DNA of 64,000 nucleotides from positions 868,001 through 932,000 of the forward strand of contig NZ_LGYE01000001.1 in assembly GCF_001262495.1 (NCBI RefSeq), given 5' to 3'. Positions 8,272 to 17,161 of the stretch are shown here, piece by piece. Under the pieces are notes generated by a model. The model worked only from the letters and a program-made list of their open reading frames with translations. It ran no database searches and was not told the DNA's origin. Made by a program: the position numbers and the translations under genes. This stretch comes from Microbacterium sp. GCS4 (GTDB lineage Bacteria; Actinomycetota; Actinomycetes; Actinomycetales; Microbacteriaceae). Position 1 is the stretch's first letter; each line of letters starts with the position of its first letter.

Positions 8272-10185
8272 TCAGGCGTTGGCGTCCTGGCGCTTCAGGC
8301 GCGCGGTCTCGCGGGCACGGGTGTTCGCGTCCAGGTTGACCTTGCGGATGCGCACGCTCTCCGGCGTGACCTCGACGCATTCGTCGTCGCGCGCGAATTC
8401 GAGGCTCTCCTCGAGCGTCAGCACGCGCGGCGGCGTCATCGACTCGAAGTTGTCGGCCGTGGCCGAACGCATGTTGGTGAGCTTCTTCTCCTTGGTGATG
8501 TTCACGTCCATATCGTCGGCGCGCGAGTTCTCGCCGATCACCATGCCCTCGTATACCTCGGCGGTCGGCTGCACGAAGAACGACATGCGCTCCTGCAGGG
8601 CGATGATCGCGAACGGCGTGACCACACCGGAGCGGTCGGCGACGATGGAGCCGTTCTGGCGCGTCGTGATCTGTCCGGCCCAGGGCTCGTAGCCGTGGGA
8701 GATCGCGTTCGCGATGCCCGTGCCGCGGGTGGTGGTGAGGAACTCGCTGCGGAAGCCGATCAGACCGCGGGAGGGGACGATGAACTCCATGCGCACCCAG
8801 CCGGTGCCGTGGTTGGTCATGTTCTCCATGCGGCCCTTGCGGTTCGCGAGGAGCTGCGTGATCGCGCCGAGGTGCTCCTCCGGCGTGTCGATCGTGAGGT
8901 GCTCGAAGGGCTCGTAGGTCTTGCCGTCGATCTTCTTGGTGACCACCTGTGGCTTGCCCACCGTGAGCTCGAAGCCTTCGCGACGCATGTTCTCGACGAG
9001 GATGGCGAGAGCGAGCTCGCCGCGGCCCTGCACCTCCCACGCATCCGGGCGGCCGATGTCGACGACCTTGAGCGAGACGTTTCCGATGAGTTCGCGGTCG
9101 AGACGGTCCTTGACCATGCGGGCGGTGAGCTTGTGCCCCTTGACCTTGCCCATGAGGGGCGAGGTGTTGGTGCCGATCGTCATCGAGATGGCGGGGTCGT
9201 CGACCGTGATGGCCGGCAGCGGACGCACATCCTCGGGGTCGGCGATCGTCTCGCCGATCGTGATGTTCTCGAAGCCGGCGATCGCGACGATGTCGCCGGG
9301 GCCGGCGGACTCGGCGGGGTAGCGCTCGAGCGCACGGGTCTTGAGCAGCTCCGTGATGCGGGCGTTGCTCGTCGTGCCGTCCGAGCGCACCCAGGCGACC
9401 GTCTGGCCCTTCTTGAGCGTGCCGTTGAAGACGCGCAGCAGCGCGAGACGACCGAGGAACGGGCTCGAGTCGAGGTTCGTGACCCACGCCTGCAGCGGGG
9501 CCTCGTCGTCGTAGGACGGCGCCGGGACGTGCTCCAGGATCGCGCCGAACAGCGGCTCGAGGTCGTCGTTGTCGGGCAGCGAGCCGTCGGCGGGACGGTT
9601 CAGCGAGGCCGCGCCGGCGCGGCCGGACGCGTAGACCACCGGCACGTCGAGCAGCGCGTCGACGTCGAGGTCGGGCACGTCGTCGACGAGGTCGGAAGCC
9701 AGGCCGAGGAGCAGATCGTGCGCCTCCTCCTCGACCTCGGCGATGCGGGCGTCGGGGCGGTCGGTCTTGTTGACCAGGAGGATCACGGGGAGCTTGGCCT
9801 CGAGCGCCTTGCGCAGCACGAAGCGGGTCTGCGGCAGCGGACCCTCGCTCGCGTCGACGAGCAGCACGACGCCGTCGACCATGGAGAGGCCTCGCTCGAC
9901 CTCGCCGCCGAAGTCGGCGTGGCCGGGGGTGTCGATCACGTTGATCGTGATCTCCTCGCCGTTCGCGTGGGCACCCTTGTAGGTGATCGCGGTGTTCTTC
10001 GCGAGGATCGTGATGCCCTTCTCGCGCTCCAGGTCGTTGGAGTCCATCGCGCGCTCGTCGACGTGGGCGTGTTCGCCGAACGAGCCCGTCTGACGCAGCA
10101 TGGCGTCGACGAGAGTGGTCTTGCCGTGGTCGACGTGGGCGACGATTGCGACGTTGCGGAGGTCAGAGCGAAGGGCGTGCGCCAT
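8272..10185 (-). CDS. typA: TypA/BipA ribosome-associated GTPase
   Basis: Translational GTPase of 637 aa related to EF-G and LepA, which binds the 70S ribosome and helps growth under stress and ribosome assembly. G1 is AHVDHGKTT (16-24) and G3 is [17 protein letters not shown]4 is NKTDRPDA. Domains II, III and V follow, then the BipA-specific C-terminal domain (about 520-637). Conserved TypA stretches include [19 protein letters not shown] and [20 protein letters not shown]. Length is normal for actinobacteria. The start ATG at 10185 has AGGACACTTGC in front. It is transcribed alone: a terminator hairpin follows and a divergent gene lies 100 bp upstream. Confidence 0.96.
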   Translation of the reverse strand: MAHALRSDLRNVAIVAHVDHGKTTLVDAMLRQTGSFGEHAHVDERAMDSNDLEREKGITILAKNTAITYKGAHANGEEITINVIDTPGHADFGGEVERGLSMVDGVVLLVDASEGPLPQTRFVLRKALEAKLPVILLVNKTDRPDARIAEVEEEAHDLLLGLASDLVDDVPDLDVDALLDVPVVYASGRAGAASLNRPADGSLPDNDDLEPLFGAILEHVPAPSYDDEAPLQAWVTNLDSSPFLGRLALLRVFNGTLKKGQTVAWVRSDGTTSNARITELLKTRALERYPAESAGPGDIVAIAGFENITIGETIADPEDVRPLPAITVDDPAISMTIGTNTSPLMGKVKGHKLTARMVKDRLDRELIGNVSLKVVDIGRPDAWEVQGRGELALAILVENMRREGFELTVGKPQVVTKKIDGKTYEPFEHLTIDTPEEHLGAITQLLANRKGRMENMTNHGTGWVRMEFIVPSRGLIGFRSEFLTTTRGTGIANAISHGYEPWAGQITTRQNGSIVADRSGVVTPFAIIALQERMSFFVQPTAEVYEGMVIGENSRADDMDVNITKEKKLTNMRSATADNFESMTPPRVLTLEESLEFARDDECVEVTPESVRIRKVNLDANTRARETARLKRQDANA

Positions 10186-10287
10186 GCAAGTGTCCTAAAA
10201 GAGTGTGGGTTTTCGCCGGGAAGCCGACATTCCAGGTTACCGTACGCGCACGGCTGGTTCCTGAGCACGAGAAGTACGATCGGGAGC

Positions 10288-11073
10288 GTGACGGCCGCTG
10301 ATCTCTCCCCCTCCCCCTCGCGCTCCCGACTCTGGTGGGAGATCGCGATCGTGCTGGCCCTCGGGCTGGGGCAGTCCGCGGTGTACGCGATCGTCCAGCT
10401 CGCCTACCGGCTGACCGACACCACGCCGCTCGCCGACCAGACCGCGACGCTCAACCCCTCACGCAGCGACCGCGAGGTGTTCGACCTGATCTACCAGATC
10501 CTGTCGATCGGCTTCTCGATCGTGCCGGTCCTGCTCGTCTGCTTCCTGCTGTGGCAGTCGCGACGTCCGCACCTCGAGCGACTGGGGCTCGACGGCAGGA
10601 GGATCGGATCGGATGCCGGGCGCGGCGTCCTGCTCGTGCTCGCGATCGGCATCCCCGGACTCGGCCTGTACATCGTCGGGCGGGCGCTGGGGTGGTTCGT
10701 GGCGGTCAACCCCGCCGGCCTCGATGCGCACTGGTGGACCGTCCCCGTGCTGCTGCTCGCCGCTGCGCGCGCGTCGATCCAGGAGGAGTTCGTGGTGCTC
10801 GGCTACCTGTTCGCGCGGCTCCGCCAGCTGGGCTGGGGGCCGTGGCCGATCATCGTGGCCACGTCCCTGCTGCGCGCGAGCTATCACCTGTACCAGGGTC
10901 CCGGTGCGTTCGTCGGCAACCTCGCGATGGGACTGCTGTTCGGTTGGCTCTTCCAGCGCTCAGGCCGCCTGATGCCGTTCCTCGTCGCGCACTTCCTGAT
11001 CGACGCGACCGTGTTCGTGGGCTACCCGTGGGCTGCCGCGACATGGCCCGACCTCTTCGGGCTCCCGGGCTGA
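10288..11073 (+). CDS. CPBP-family intramembrane metalloprotease-like protein
   Basis: A 261-aa polytopic membrane protein of the CAAX protease/bacteriocin-processing (CPBP, ABI) family. Motif 1 is QEEFVVLGYLFARLRQ (EExxxR-like, about residues 169-184). Motif 2 is ASYHLYQGPGAFVGNLAMGL with its His at about 199, and motif 3 is VAHFLIDATVF; together they give the Glu and His residues of the metal site. Long helices lie at about 15-40, 65-90, 115-140 and 150-240. The GTG start at 10288 follows GGGAG, and TACGAT ends seven bases before the GTG, so the leader may be only one base long. Physiological substrates of the family are mostly unknown. It is divergent from typA. Confidence 0.85.
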   Translation: MTAADLSPSPSRSRLWWEIAIVLALGLGQSAVYAIVQLAYRLTDTTPLADQTATLNPSRSDREVFDLIYQILSIGFSIVPVLLVCFLLWQSRRPHLERLGLDGRRIGSDAGRGVLLVLAIGIPGLGLYIVGRALGWFVAVNPAGLDAHWWTVPVLLLAAARASIQEEFVVLGYLFARLRQLGWGPWPIIVATSLLRASYHLYQGPGAFVGNLAMGLLFGWLFQRSGRLMPFLVAHFLIDATVFVGYPWAAATWPDLFGLPG

Positions 11074-11085
11074 GCGAGAGTCGGG

Positions 11086-11646
11086 TCAGCTGCCGGCGAT
11101 CAGCACCGCTGCGGCCGCCCAGACCACGATGAGACCGAGCGCGACGAGGGCCGCGAGGTCCCAGGTGCGCGTGATCGGAGCATCCGCGCCGAGGCCGGCC
11201 GCCTCCCAGCGGTCGCGGATCTCTGTGAGGTCGGCGATGCCGGTCGGGACCTTCGCCTCCTCGTCTCCGGTCGGGCGACGCACCGGCCTCGCACGCGCCG
11301 GGCCGCCGTAGCAGGTGACGTCACGACCGTCGTCGAGCGAGAACACGAGCTGCCAGCGCAGGTCGATGTCGCGCACGCGGTTCCATCCGAAGGACGTGCG
11401 ACGGAGCATGTTCTGCACGGTCGCGCCACGCTCGTCGATCCGGACGACCGAGACGAAGGCGATCTCGTAGACCACCCACAGTCCGAGCAGCACCCAGGGG
11501 GCGAGCAGGAGCATCTGTCCCCACCCTGCGCGCACGACGGCATCGCCGAGGAGGAACAGCGCGAGGAGCGAGCACAGCACCAACGAGACGGGCCCGGAGA
11601 CCGCGCGGAAAGTCCGCACGGCTCCGGGCCGGGAGTCCTGCGACAC
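11086..11646 (-). CDS. PH-domain (DUF2581-like) membrane protein
   Basis: A 186-aa protein with two adjacent helices (about 18-37 and 43-66). A bacterial PH-like beta domain follows (VVRIDERGATVQNMLRRTSFGWNRVRDIDLRWQLVFSLDDGRDVTCYGGP, split here only by description), then a linker and a last helix at about 163-184. Actinobacterial proteins of this build are usually annotated as PH domain-containing and their role is not known. The GTG start lies two bases after the stop of the double ABC ATPase, so it is the last gene of the oligopeptide ABC operon. Whether that placement is functional or incidental cannot be told from sequence. Confidence 0.75.
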   Translation of the reverse strand: MSQDSRPGAVRTFRAVSGPVSLVLCSLLALFLLGDAVVRAGWGQMLLLAPWVLLGLWVVYEIAFVSVVRIDERGATVQNMLRRTSFGWNRVRDIDLRWQLVFSLDDGRDVTCYGGPARARPVRRPTGDEEAKVPTGIADLTEIRDRWEAAGLGADAPITRTWDLAALVALGLIVVWAAAAVLIAGS

Positions 11647-11648
11647 GG

Positions 11649-13322
11649 TCAGTGACCGCCCAGGGTGATCGATGCGCCGGGGATCGCCTGCAGAAGGCGC
11701 TCGGTGTACTCCTGCTGCGGGTTGGCGAAGATCTCGTCGACCGTGCCCTGCTCAACGATCCTGCCCTTCTCCATCACGCACACGAGGTCGCTTGACACGC
11801 GAACGACTGCGAGGTCGTGCGTGATGAACAGGTACGTGAGTCCCAGCTCCGACTGCAGTTCCGCGAGCAGCCGCAGCACCTGGTCCTGCACGAGCACGTC
11901 GAGAGCGGAGACCGCCTCGTCGAGCACGATGATGTCGGGCTTGAGCGCCAGGGCGCGGGCGATCGCGACACGCTGACGCTGACCGCCCGACAGCTCGTTC
12001 GCATACCGGGTCGCGAGCGCGCGAGGCAGCGCGACCTGATCGAGCAGTTCCTCGACGCGCTCGCGACGTGAGGCGCGATCGCCGACCCCGTGGATCTGCA
12101 GCGGTTCGGCGATCGTGTTGCCGATGTTGCGCAGCGGATCCAGCGAACCGTACGGATCCTGGAAGACGGGCTGCATGCGACGGCGGAGACCGAAGGCCTG
12201 AGCGTTCGACAGGTTCGACACGTCCTGACCGTCGATCTCGATCGTTCCCGCGGTCGGGTCCTCGAGCTTGAGCACCATCTTGGCGACGGTGGACTTGCCC
12301 GATCCGGATTCACCCACCAGCGCGAGCGTCTTGCCGCGCGGGATCTCGAAGGACACGTCGTCCACGGCGCGGAAGTCCTCGCTGCGGAATCCGCCCTGGC
12401 GGATCTTGTAGTCCTTCGTGAGCCCGGCCACGCGAACCGTCGGTGGGATGTCCGCGAGGTCCTCGAGCGTCTCGATCCCGCGATCCTCCACGACGGCCTG
12501 GATACGCTGCGACGCCACGCTGGGCGCCGCCGCGACGAGCCGCTTGGTGTACGGATGCTGCGGGTTCTCGAGGATCTCCCGGCTGGGGCCCGCCTCGACG
12601 ATGTTGCCGCCGTTCATCACGATGATCTTGTCCGCGCGCTCGGCCGCGAGGCCGAGGTCGTGCGTGATCAGGAGCACCGAGGTGCCCTTGTCGCGCGTGA
12701 GCGACGCCATGTGGTCGAGGATGACCCGCTGCACCGTCACGTCGAGGGCCGAGGTCGGCTCGTCGGCGATCAGGAGCTTCGGATCGGCAGCGAGCCCGAT
12801 CCCGATCAGCGCGCGCTGGCGCATGCCGCCCGAGAACTGATGCGGGAACTGGTGCAGTCGACGCTCGGCGTCGGCGAGCCCGGCCTGCTGCAGGACCTCG
12901 ACCGCCCTGGCCTTGACGGCCTGGCGTCCCTGGGCGATGCCGTTCGCGCGGATCGCCTCCTTGACCTGGAAGCCGATGCTCCACACGGGGTTGAGGTTCG
13001 ACATCGGGTCCTGCGGCACGAAGCCGATGTCCCGGCCGCGGACCGCCTCGATATCGCGACGGCCGAGCTTCGTCAGCTCCCGCCCCTCGAGCGTGATCGA
13101 TCCGCCGGTGACCTGACCGGTCCCGGGCAGCAGGTTGACGATCGCCGTGGCGGTCGTCGACTTTCCGGAGCCCGACTCGCCGACGATCGCAACCGTCTCG
13201 CCGGGGAGGATGTCGAAGCTCACGCCATGCAGAACCTCGCGCAATCCCTCCTGCGTGCGGAAGGCGACCTTGAGGTCGCGGATGCTCAGCAGCGGGACCT
13301 GTTCGGTGATTCGCTCGCTCAT
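11649..13322 (-). CDS. Fused double ATPase of an Opp/Dpp-type ABC importer
   Basis: A 557-aa cytoplasmic protein with two complete ABC domains in one chain, equal to an OppD-OppF or DppD-DppF fusion. Domain 1 has Walker A GESGSGKST (48-56), signature FSGGMRQR and LLIADEPTSALDV. Domain 2 starts at about 290 with Walker A GESGSGKST, signature LSGGQRQR and IIVLDEAVSALDV. Each domain ends in the peptide-transporter C-terminal extension (ENPQHPYTKRL and ANPQQEYTERLL), which marks the Opp/Dpp class. It overlaps dppC by four bases (ATGA). A single fused ATPase is common in actinobacteria and proteobacterial YejF/GsiA-like systems. Confidence 0.93.
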   Translation of the reverse strand: MSERITEQVPLLSIRDLKVAFRTQEGLREVLHGVSFDILPGETVAIVGESGSGKSTTATAIVNLLPGTGQVTGGSITLEGRELTKLGRRDIEAVRGRDIGFVPQDPMSNLNPVWSIGFQVKEAIRANGIAQGRQAVKARAVEVLQQAGLADAERRLHQFPHQFSGGMRQRALIGIGLAADPKLLIADEPTSALDVTVQRVILDHMASLTRDKGTSVLLITHDLGLAAERADKIIVMNGGNIVEAGPSREILENPQHPYTKRLVAAAPSVASQRIQAVVEDRGIETLEDLADIPPTVRVAGLTKDYKIRQGGFRSEDFRAVDDVSFEIPRGKTLALVGESGSGKSTVAKMVLKLEDPTAGTIEIDGQDVSNLSNAQAFGLRRRMQPVFQDPYGSLDPLRNIGNTIAEPLQIHGVGDRASRRERVEELLDQVALPRALATRYANELSGGQRQRVAIARALALKPDIIVLDEAVSALDVLVQDQVLRLLAELQSELGLTYLFITHDLAVVRVSSDLVCVMEKGRIVEQGTVDEIFANPQQEYTERLLQAIPGASITLGGH

Positions 13323-14263
13323 CGGCGTGCCCTCGCCTTCGGGTCGAGGGCGTCTCGGATGAGCTCGCCCAGAGTGACGAACGCGAGCACCGCGAGGGTG
13401 AGCGCGATCGACGGATAGATGAGGGCCATCGGCGCGACGCGCAGCGAGGCCTGGGCCTTGCCGATGTCAAGCCCCCACGACATCACGCCGCTGCCGAGAC
13501 CCACCCCGAGGAACGACAGAGTCGCCTCGGCGACGATCGCAGCCGCGAGGCCGAGGGTCGACACCACGAGCAGAGGCGCGATCGCGTTGGGGATGACGTG
13601 GTTCAGGAGGATCTTGAACTTCGACTGCCCCAGAGCCTGAGAGGCCATGACGAAATCGGCCTGGCGCACACGGAGCACCTCCGCTCGCACGACACGAGCT
13701 GTGGATGCCCACGCGAAGCCGCCGATCGCGAACGCGAGCGTCCACACCGAGCGCGAGTCACGGAACACCGTCATCACGACCACGGCCGCGAGGATGTACG
13801 GGATCGCGAAGAAGATGTCTCCGATGCGCGACAGGATCGAGTCGAGCCACCCGCCGTAGAAGCCCGCGAGAGCGCCCATGATCAGTCCCAGGATCGACGA
13901 GATCACTGTGGCGATCAGGCCGACCGCCAGGGACGTCTGCGATCCCCAGACGATGCGGGCGTAGATGTCGCACCCCTGGAAGGTGAAGCCGAGGGGATGC
14001 CCGTCGGCCGGTCCGCCGTTGCTGTTCGAGAGCTGGCAGTCGTCGTTCGGCGGCGTGGCTGTGAACAGCGTCGGCCACAACGCCATCACGAGGAAGAACA
14101 GCGCCAGCACGACCGAGAACCAGAACAGCGGACGGCGACGCAGGTCGTGCCAGGCATCGCGCCAGAGGTTGCTGGGCTTGTCCGAGATCCGGACGGCGTC
14201 GACCGCGATCGACTCCGTCTCGACGGCGGCCACGTAGTGATTCTGAGAGGTGGGATCAGGCAT
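13319..14263 (-). CDS. Opp/Dpp-type ABC permease, DppC-like
   Basis: A 314-aa inner-membrane permease. A cytoplasmic N-terminal stretch of about 50 residues and a first helix (PLFWFSVVLALFFLVMALWP) precede the BPD_transp_1 domain. The EAA coupling loop is EVLRVRQADFVMASQALGQS, contacting the ATPase. The DppC-type ending VTLGELIRDALDPKARAR is present. Its 5' end overlaps the dppB-like gene by eight bases and its 3' end overlaps the ATPase by four, so the set is translationally coupled. Confidence 0.92.
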   Translation of the reverse strand: MPDPTSQNHYVAAVETESIAVDAVRISDKPSNLWRDAWHDLRRRPLFWFSVVLALFFLVMALWPTLFTATPPNDDCQLSNSNGGPADGHPLGFTFQGCDIYARIVWGSQTSLAVGLIATVISSILGLIMGALAGFYGGWLDSILSRIGDIFFAIPYILAAVVVMTVFRDSRSVWTLAFAIGGFAWASTARVVRAEVLRVRQADFVMASQALGQSKFKILLNHVIPNAIAPLLVVSTLGLAAAIVAEATLSFLGVGLGSGVMSWGLDIGKAQASLRVAPMALIYPSIALTLAVLAFVTLGELIRDALDPKARARR

Positions 14264-15182
14264 AGCGAATCCTCGGGTCGAGCAGACCGTAAAGCAGGTC
14301 GATGAATAGGTTCACCAGCACGTACAGGATGACGAAGACCGTCACGAACGAGACGACGGTCGGTCCTTCGCCGCGCTGGATCGCCTGGAAGAGCGTGTTT
14401 CCGACACCGGGCACGTTGAAGATGCCCTCGGTGACGGTCGCGCCCACCAGCAGCACGCCGAAGTTCGTGGCGGAGTTGGTGATGACCGGGATGAGGGAGT
14501 TGCGCAACACGTGAACCGGCAGCACCCGCGAGCGCGAGAGGCCCTTGCTGTACGCGGTGCGCACCCAGTCCTGGTTGAGCGTGTCGATGACCGAGCTGCG
14601 CATCAGGCGCATACTCACTGCGTAGAGGCTGAAGCCGAGCACGATCGCCGGGAGCCAGAGCCCACCCCAGCCGTTGTCGGCGCCGACCGTCGGTTTGAAC
14701 CACCCCCATTGGATGGCCAAGAAGTATTGGGCGAGGAACGAGATGACGAAGATCGGGATCGCGATCGCGACGAGGGCCACGACAAGCGAGACGTTGTCGA
14801 AGATCTTGCCCTTGCGCAGCGCGGAGATCGTGCCGATGATGATCGCCAGCGTGAACTCGATGGCGATCGCCATGACGGCGAGGCGACCCGTTACCGGCAG
14901 AGTCGCCGCGAGCACGGCGGAGACGGGGCGACCGGAGTAGGTCATGCCGAGGTCTCCCTGGAACACGCCAGCGATGTAGTAGCCGTACTGCACGATGAAC
15001 GGCTCGTTCAGGTGGTACTGCTCGCGCAGCTGCGTGACGACCGCCGGGCTCGGCGTCTTGTCGCCGAACAGGGCGAGGATCGGGTCGCCGGGCATGGCGA
15101 ACACCAGGAAGTAGATGAGCAGGGTGGCCCCGAAGAAGACCGGGATCACCTGCAGAAGACGTCTCAGGATGTAACCGAGCAT
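14256..15182 (-). CDS. Opp/Dpp-type ABC permease, DppB-like
   Basis: A 308-aa permease with the usual DppB opening, MLGYILRRLLQVIPVFFGAT, and the early loop FAMPGDPILALFGDKTPSP. The EAA loop is DTLNQDWVRTAYSKGLSRSR, and it ends LIDLLYGLLDPRIRYA. Six helices are expected. It is separated from the upstream binding-protein gene by a 101-bp gap that contains a 17-bp perfect hairpin, which probably lowers permease expression relative to the binding protein. Confidence 0.93.
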   Translation of the reverse strand: MLGYILRRLLQVIPVFFGATLLIYFLVFAMPGDPILALFGDKTPSPAVVTQLREQYHLNEPFIVQYGYYIAGVFQGDLGMTYSGRPVSAVLAATLPVTGRLAVMAIAIEFTLAIIIGTISALRKGKIFDNVSLVVALVAIAIPIFVISFLAQYFLAIQWGWFKPTVGADNGWGGLWLPAIVLGFSLYAVSMRLMRSSVIDTLNQDWVRTAYSKGLSRSRVLPVHVLRNSLIPVITNSATNFGVLLVGATVTEGIFNVPGVGNTLFQAIQRGEGPTVVSFVTVFVILYVLVNLFIDLLYGLLDPRIRYA

Positions 15183-15226
15183 CCGCTGTCCCTTCTGAGG
15201 GGCGAAGAAAGCGAGGCGAACACAAG

Positions 15227-15266
15227 CCTGTGAGGCGGTGACGAAGAATCGTCACCGCCTCACAGG
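15227..15266 (-). terminator. Intercistronic hairpin between binding protein and permeases
   Basis: CCTGTGAGGCGGTGACG (15227-15243) and CGTCACCGCCTCACAGG (15250-15266) are perfect complements around the 6-nt loop AAGAAT. It lies directly after the binding-protein stop (15284) inside the operon. It can act as a partial terminator or as an mRNA-stabilising structure, giving more binding protein than permease, a common design in ABC importer operons. Confidence 0.75.
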
Positions 15267-15283
15267 TGAAGTGCCGTCAGACT

Positions 15284-16954
15284 TTACTCGCCGGCCTTCG
15301 TGATCGCGTAATACAGCGGGACCGAGTTCCAGCCGAACGTGACGTTGTCGACGCCCTCGCTGAAGCCACCGGTCACGTTGGAGTACCACAGCGGGATCGC
15401 GGGAAGATCCTGGAACAGGACCTCCTGCGCCTTGGTGAAGTCCTCGATCTGCGCGTCGGGGTCGGGGTTGGAGATGCCGGCCTTGATGAGGTCGTCGAAC
15501 TCGGGGTTCGAGTAGTCACCGTCGTTCGAGCCTGCACCGGTCGCGTAGAGCGGTCCGAGGAAGTTGTACAGACCCGGGTAGTCGGCCTGCCAGCCCGAAC
15601 GCGCCGCCGTGGTGATGGTGCGGTCGTTGATCTTCTTGCGAAGGTCCTGGAAGGTCGGGTACGGGTCGCCCGATGCCTCGATGCCCAGCGTGTTCTTGAT
15701 GCTGTTGCTCACCGCGTCGACCCAGGCGTCGTGTCCGCCGTCGGAGTTGTACGCGATCTTGAACTCGCCCTCCCACGGGGAGATGGCGTCGGCCTCGGCC
15801 CACAGCTTCTTCGCCTCGTCGGGGTTGTACTCGAGGACCTCGTTGCCGGGGACCGAGTCCGACCAGCCGTCGATCACCGGGGAGGTGAAGTCGGATGCCG
15901 GGGTGCGGGTGCCCGAGAAGATCGTCTCGGTGATCTCCTCGCGGTTGATCGCCATCGACAGCGCCTGGCGGCGCAGCTGGCCCTCTTCGCCGCTGAAGTG
16001 CGGGAGGAACTGTCCGATCGTGAAGGACTGGAACACAGCGGACGGCTGGTTCACGGCGCGGTCGCCGAGCTCGTCCTGGAAGACCGGCAGGGATCCCGTC
16101 GGGATCGCGTCGATCACATCGACGTCCCCACTCTGCAGGTCGGCGTAGGCGGCCTCCTGCGTGGCGTAGAACTTGATGGTCAGACCGCCGTTGACTGCCT
16201 TGCGGCCGCCCTCGTAGTCGTCGTTGCGGACGAGGTCGATCTGGACGTCGTGCTGCCACGCGTCCTCGCCGTCGATCATGTACGGGCCGTTGCCGATCGG
16301 GTTCTGGCCGAAGGCGTCCATGTCCTCGAAGGCCACGTCGGGCAGCGGGTAGAACGCCGAGTAACCGAGACGCAGTGCGAAGTCGGACGCCGGCTTGTTC
16401 AGCGCGATCGTGAAGGTGTAGTCGTCGACCTGCTTCAGACCCGACATGTCGCCCTGGGCACCGAACACGTCGTCGTCGGGGTTGTTGGGGTCACCTGCGT
16501 CGTTGACGAAGCCCTCGATGTCCTCGAAGAAGTACCCGGAGAGCTGGGCGTTCTCCGCCTGAGCTCCGTAGTTCCACGCCTTGATGAAGTTGTCGGCGGT
16601 GACCTCTTCACCGTTGGTGAACTTCACGCCTTCCTTGAGCTTGACCGTGATGTTCTGCGGGTCCTCGGTGGTGATCTCCTCGGCCACGTCGTTGACCGGC
16701 TTGCCGTCGGCGTCGTAGTAGATGAGACCGGCGAAGATCTCGTCGAGGATCTTTCCGCCACCCACCTCGTTGGTGTTGGTGGGGATGAGCGGGTTCTCGG
16801 GCTCGGAGCCGTTCGTGGTGATGATGGCATCCGCGTTGACGTCGCCGCCGGCGTTGCCGCCGTCGTCGTTGCCGCCGCTCGCGCAGCCCGCGAGCGCCAG
16901 GGCGCCGATCGCGAACAGCGCGGTGCCCGCAAGGGCGATCTTGTTGCGCTTCAC
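15284..16954 (-). CDS. Oligopeptide-type ABC substrate-binding lipoprotein
   Basis: A 556-aa exported lipoprotein of the SBP_bac_5 (OppA/DppA) family. The signal peptide is basic (VKRNK), then hydrophobic, with lipobox LALAGC; the lipid-bearing Cys is about residue 24. A Gly/Asp/Asn-rich linker follows. Family landmarks include YDADGKPVNDVAEE, LKEGVKFTNGEEVTADNFIKAW and FYATQEAAYADLQSGDVDVI. The GTG start at 16952-16954 is chosen over an in-frame start 45 bases upstream because it has CAGGAGGACACAAA in front and places the basic residues first. It opens the operon with dppB-, dppC- and ATPase-like genes and the PH protein. Peptides are the likely ligand. Confidence 0.9.
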   Translation of the reverse strand: MKRNKIALAGTALFAIGALALAGCASGGNDDGGNAGGDVNADAIITTNGSEPENPLIPTNTNEVGGGKILDEIFAGLIYYDADGKPVNDVAEEITTEDPQNITVKLKEGVKFTNGEEVTADNFIKAWNYGAQAENAQLSGYFFEDIEGFVNDAGDPNNPDDDVFGAQGDMSGLKQVDDYTFTIALNKPASDFALRLGYSAFYPLPDVAFEDMDAFGQNPIGNGPYMIDGEDAWQHDVQIDLVRNDDYEGGRKAVNGGLTIKFYATQEAAYADLQSGDVDVIDAIPTGSLPVFQDELGDRAVNQPSAVFQSFTIGQFLPHFSGEEGQLRRQALSMAINREEITETIFSGTRTPASDFTSPVIDGWSDSVPGNEVLEYNPDEAKKLWAEADAISPWEGEFKIAYNSDGGHDAWVDAVSNSIKNTLGIEASGDPYPTFQDLRKKINDRTITTAARSGWQADYPGLYNFLGPLYATGAGSNDGDYSNPEFDDLIKAGISNPDPDAQIEDFTKAQEVLFQDLPAIPLWYSNVTGGFSEGVDNVTFGWNSVPLYYAITKAGE

Positions 16955-17109
16955 TTTGTGTCCTCCTGTGGACGGGTATTCATCAGACTGCGCGCTCATC
17001 GTCGAACACGTAGGGATGGATTGAGCGTAACCCGGCGTTCGGCACGGGGCGCACTCGGCTAATGAACCGTTACTGAGTGGTGATCAACCGTAATATCGCG
17101 GAAACACGG
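16955..17109. other. Upstream region of the oligopeptide ABC operon
   Basis: 155 bp without a gene. Minus-strand TACGCT (17024-17029) is a plausible -10 with no clear -35. AACCGT occurs as a direct repeat near 17066-17090, inside an AT-richer patch. Nothing further can be supported. Confidence 0.3.
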
Positions 17110-17140
17110 GACGCCGTGCCCCGGACGGGTGCACGGCGTC
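17110..17140 (-). terminator. Terminator of the gcv operon
   Basis: GACGCCGTGC (17110-17119) pairs with GCACGGCGTC (17131-17140) around an 11-nt loop, about 20 bp beyond the gcvP stop at 17162. Confidence 0.65.
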
Positions 17141-17161
17141 TCGAGTGTTCTCGCTCGCGGA

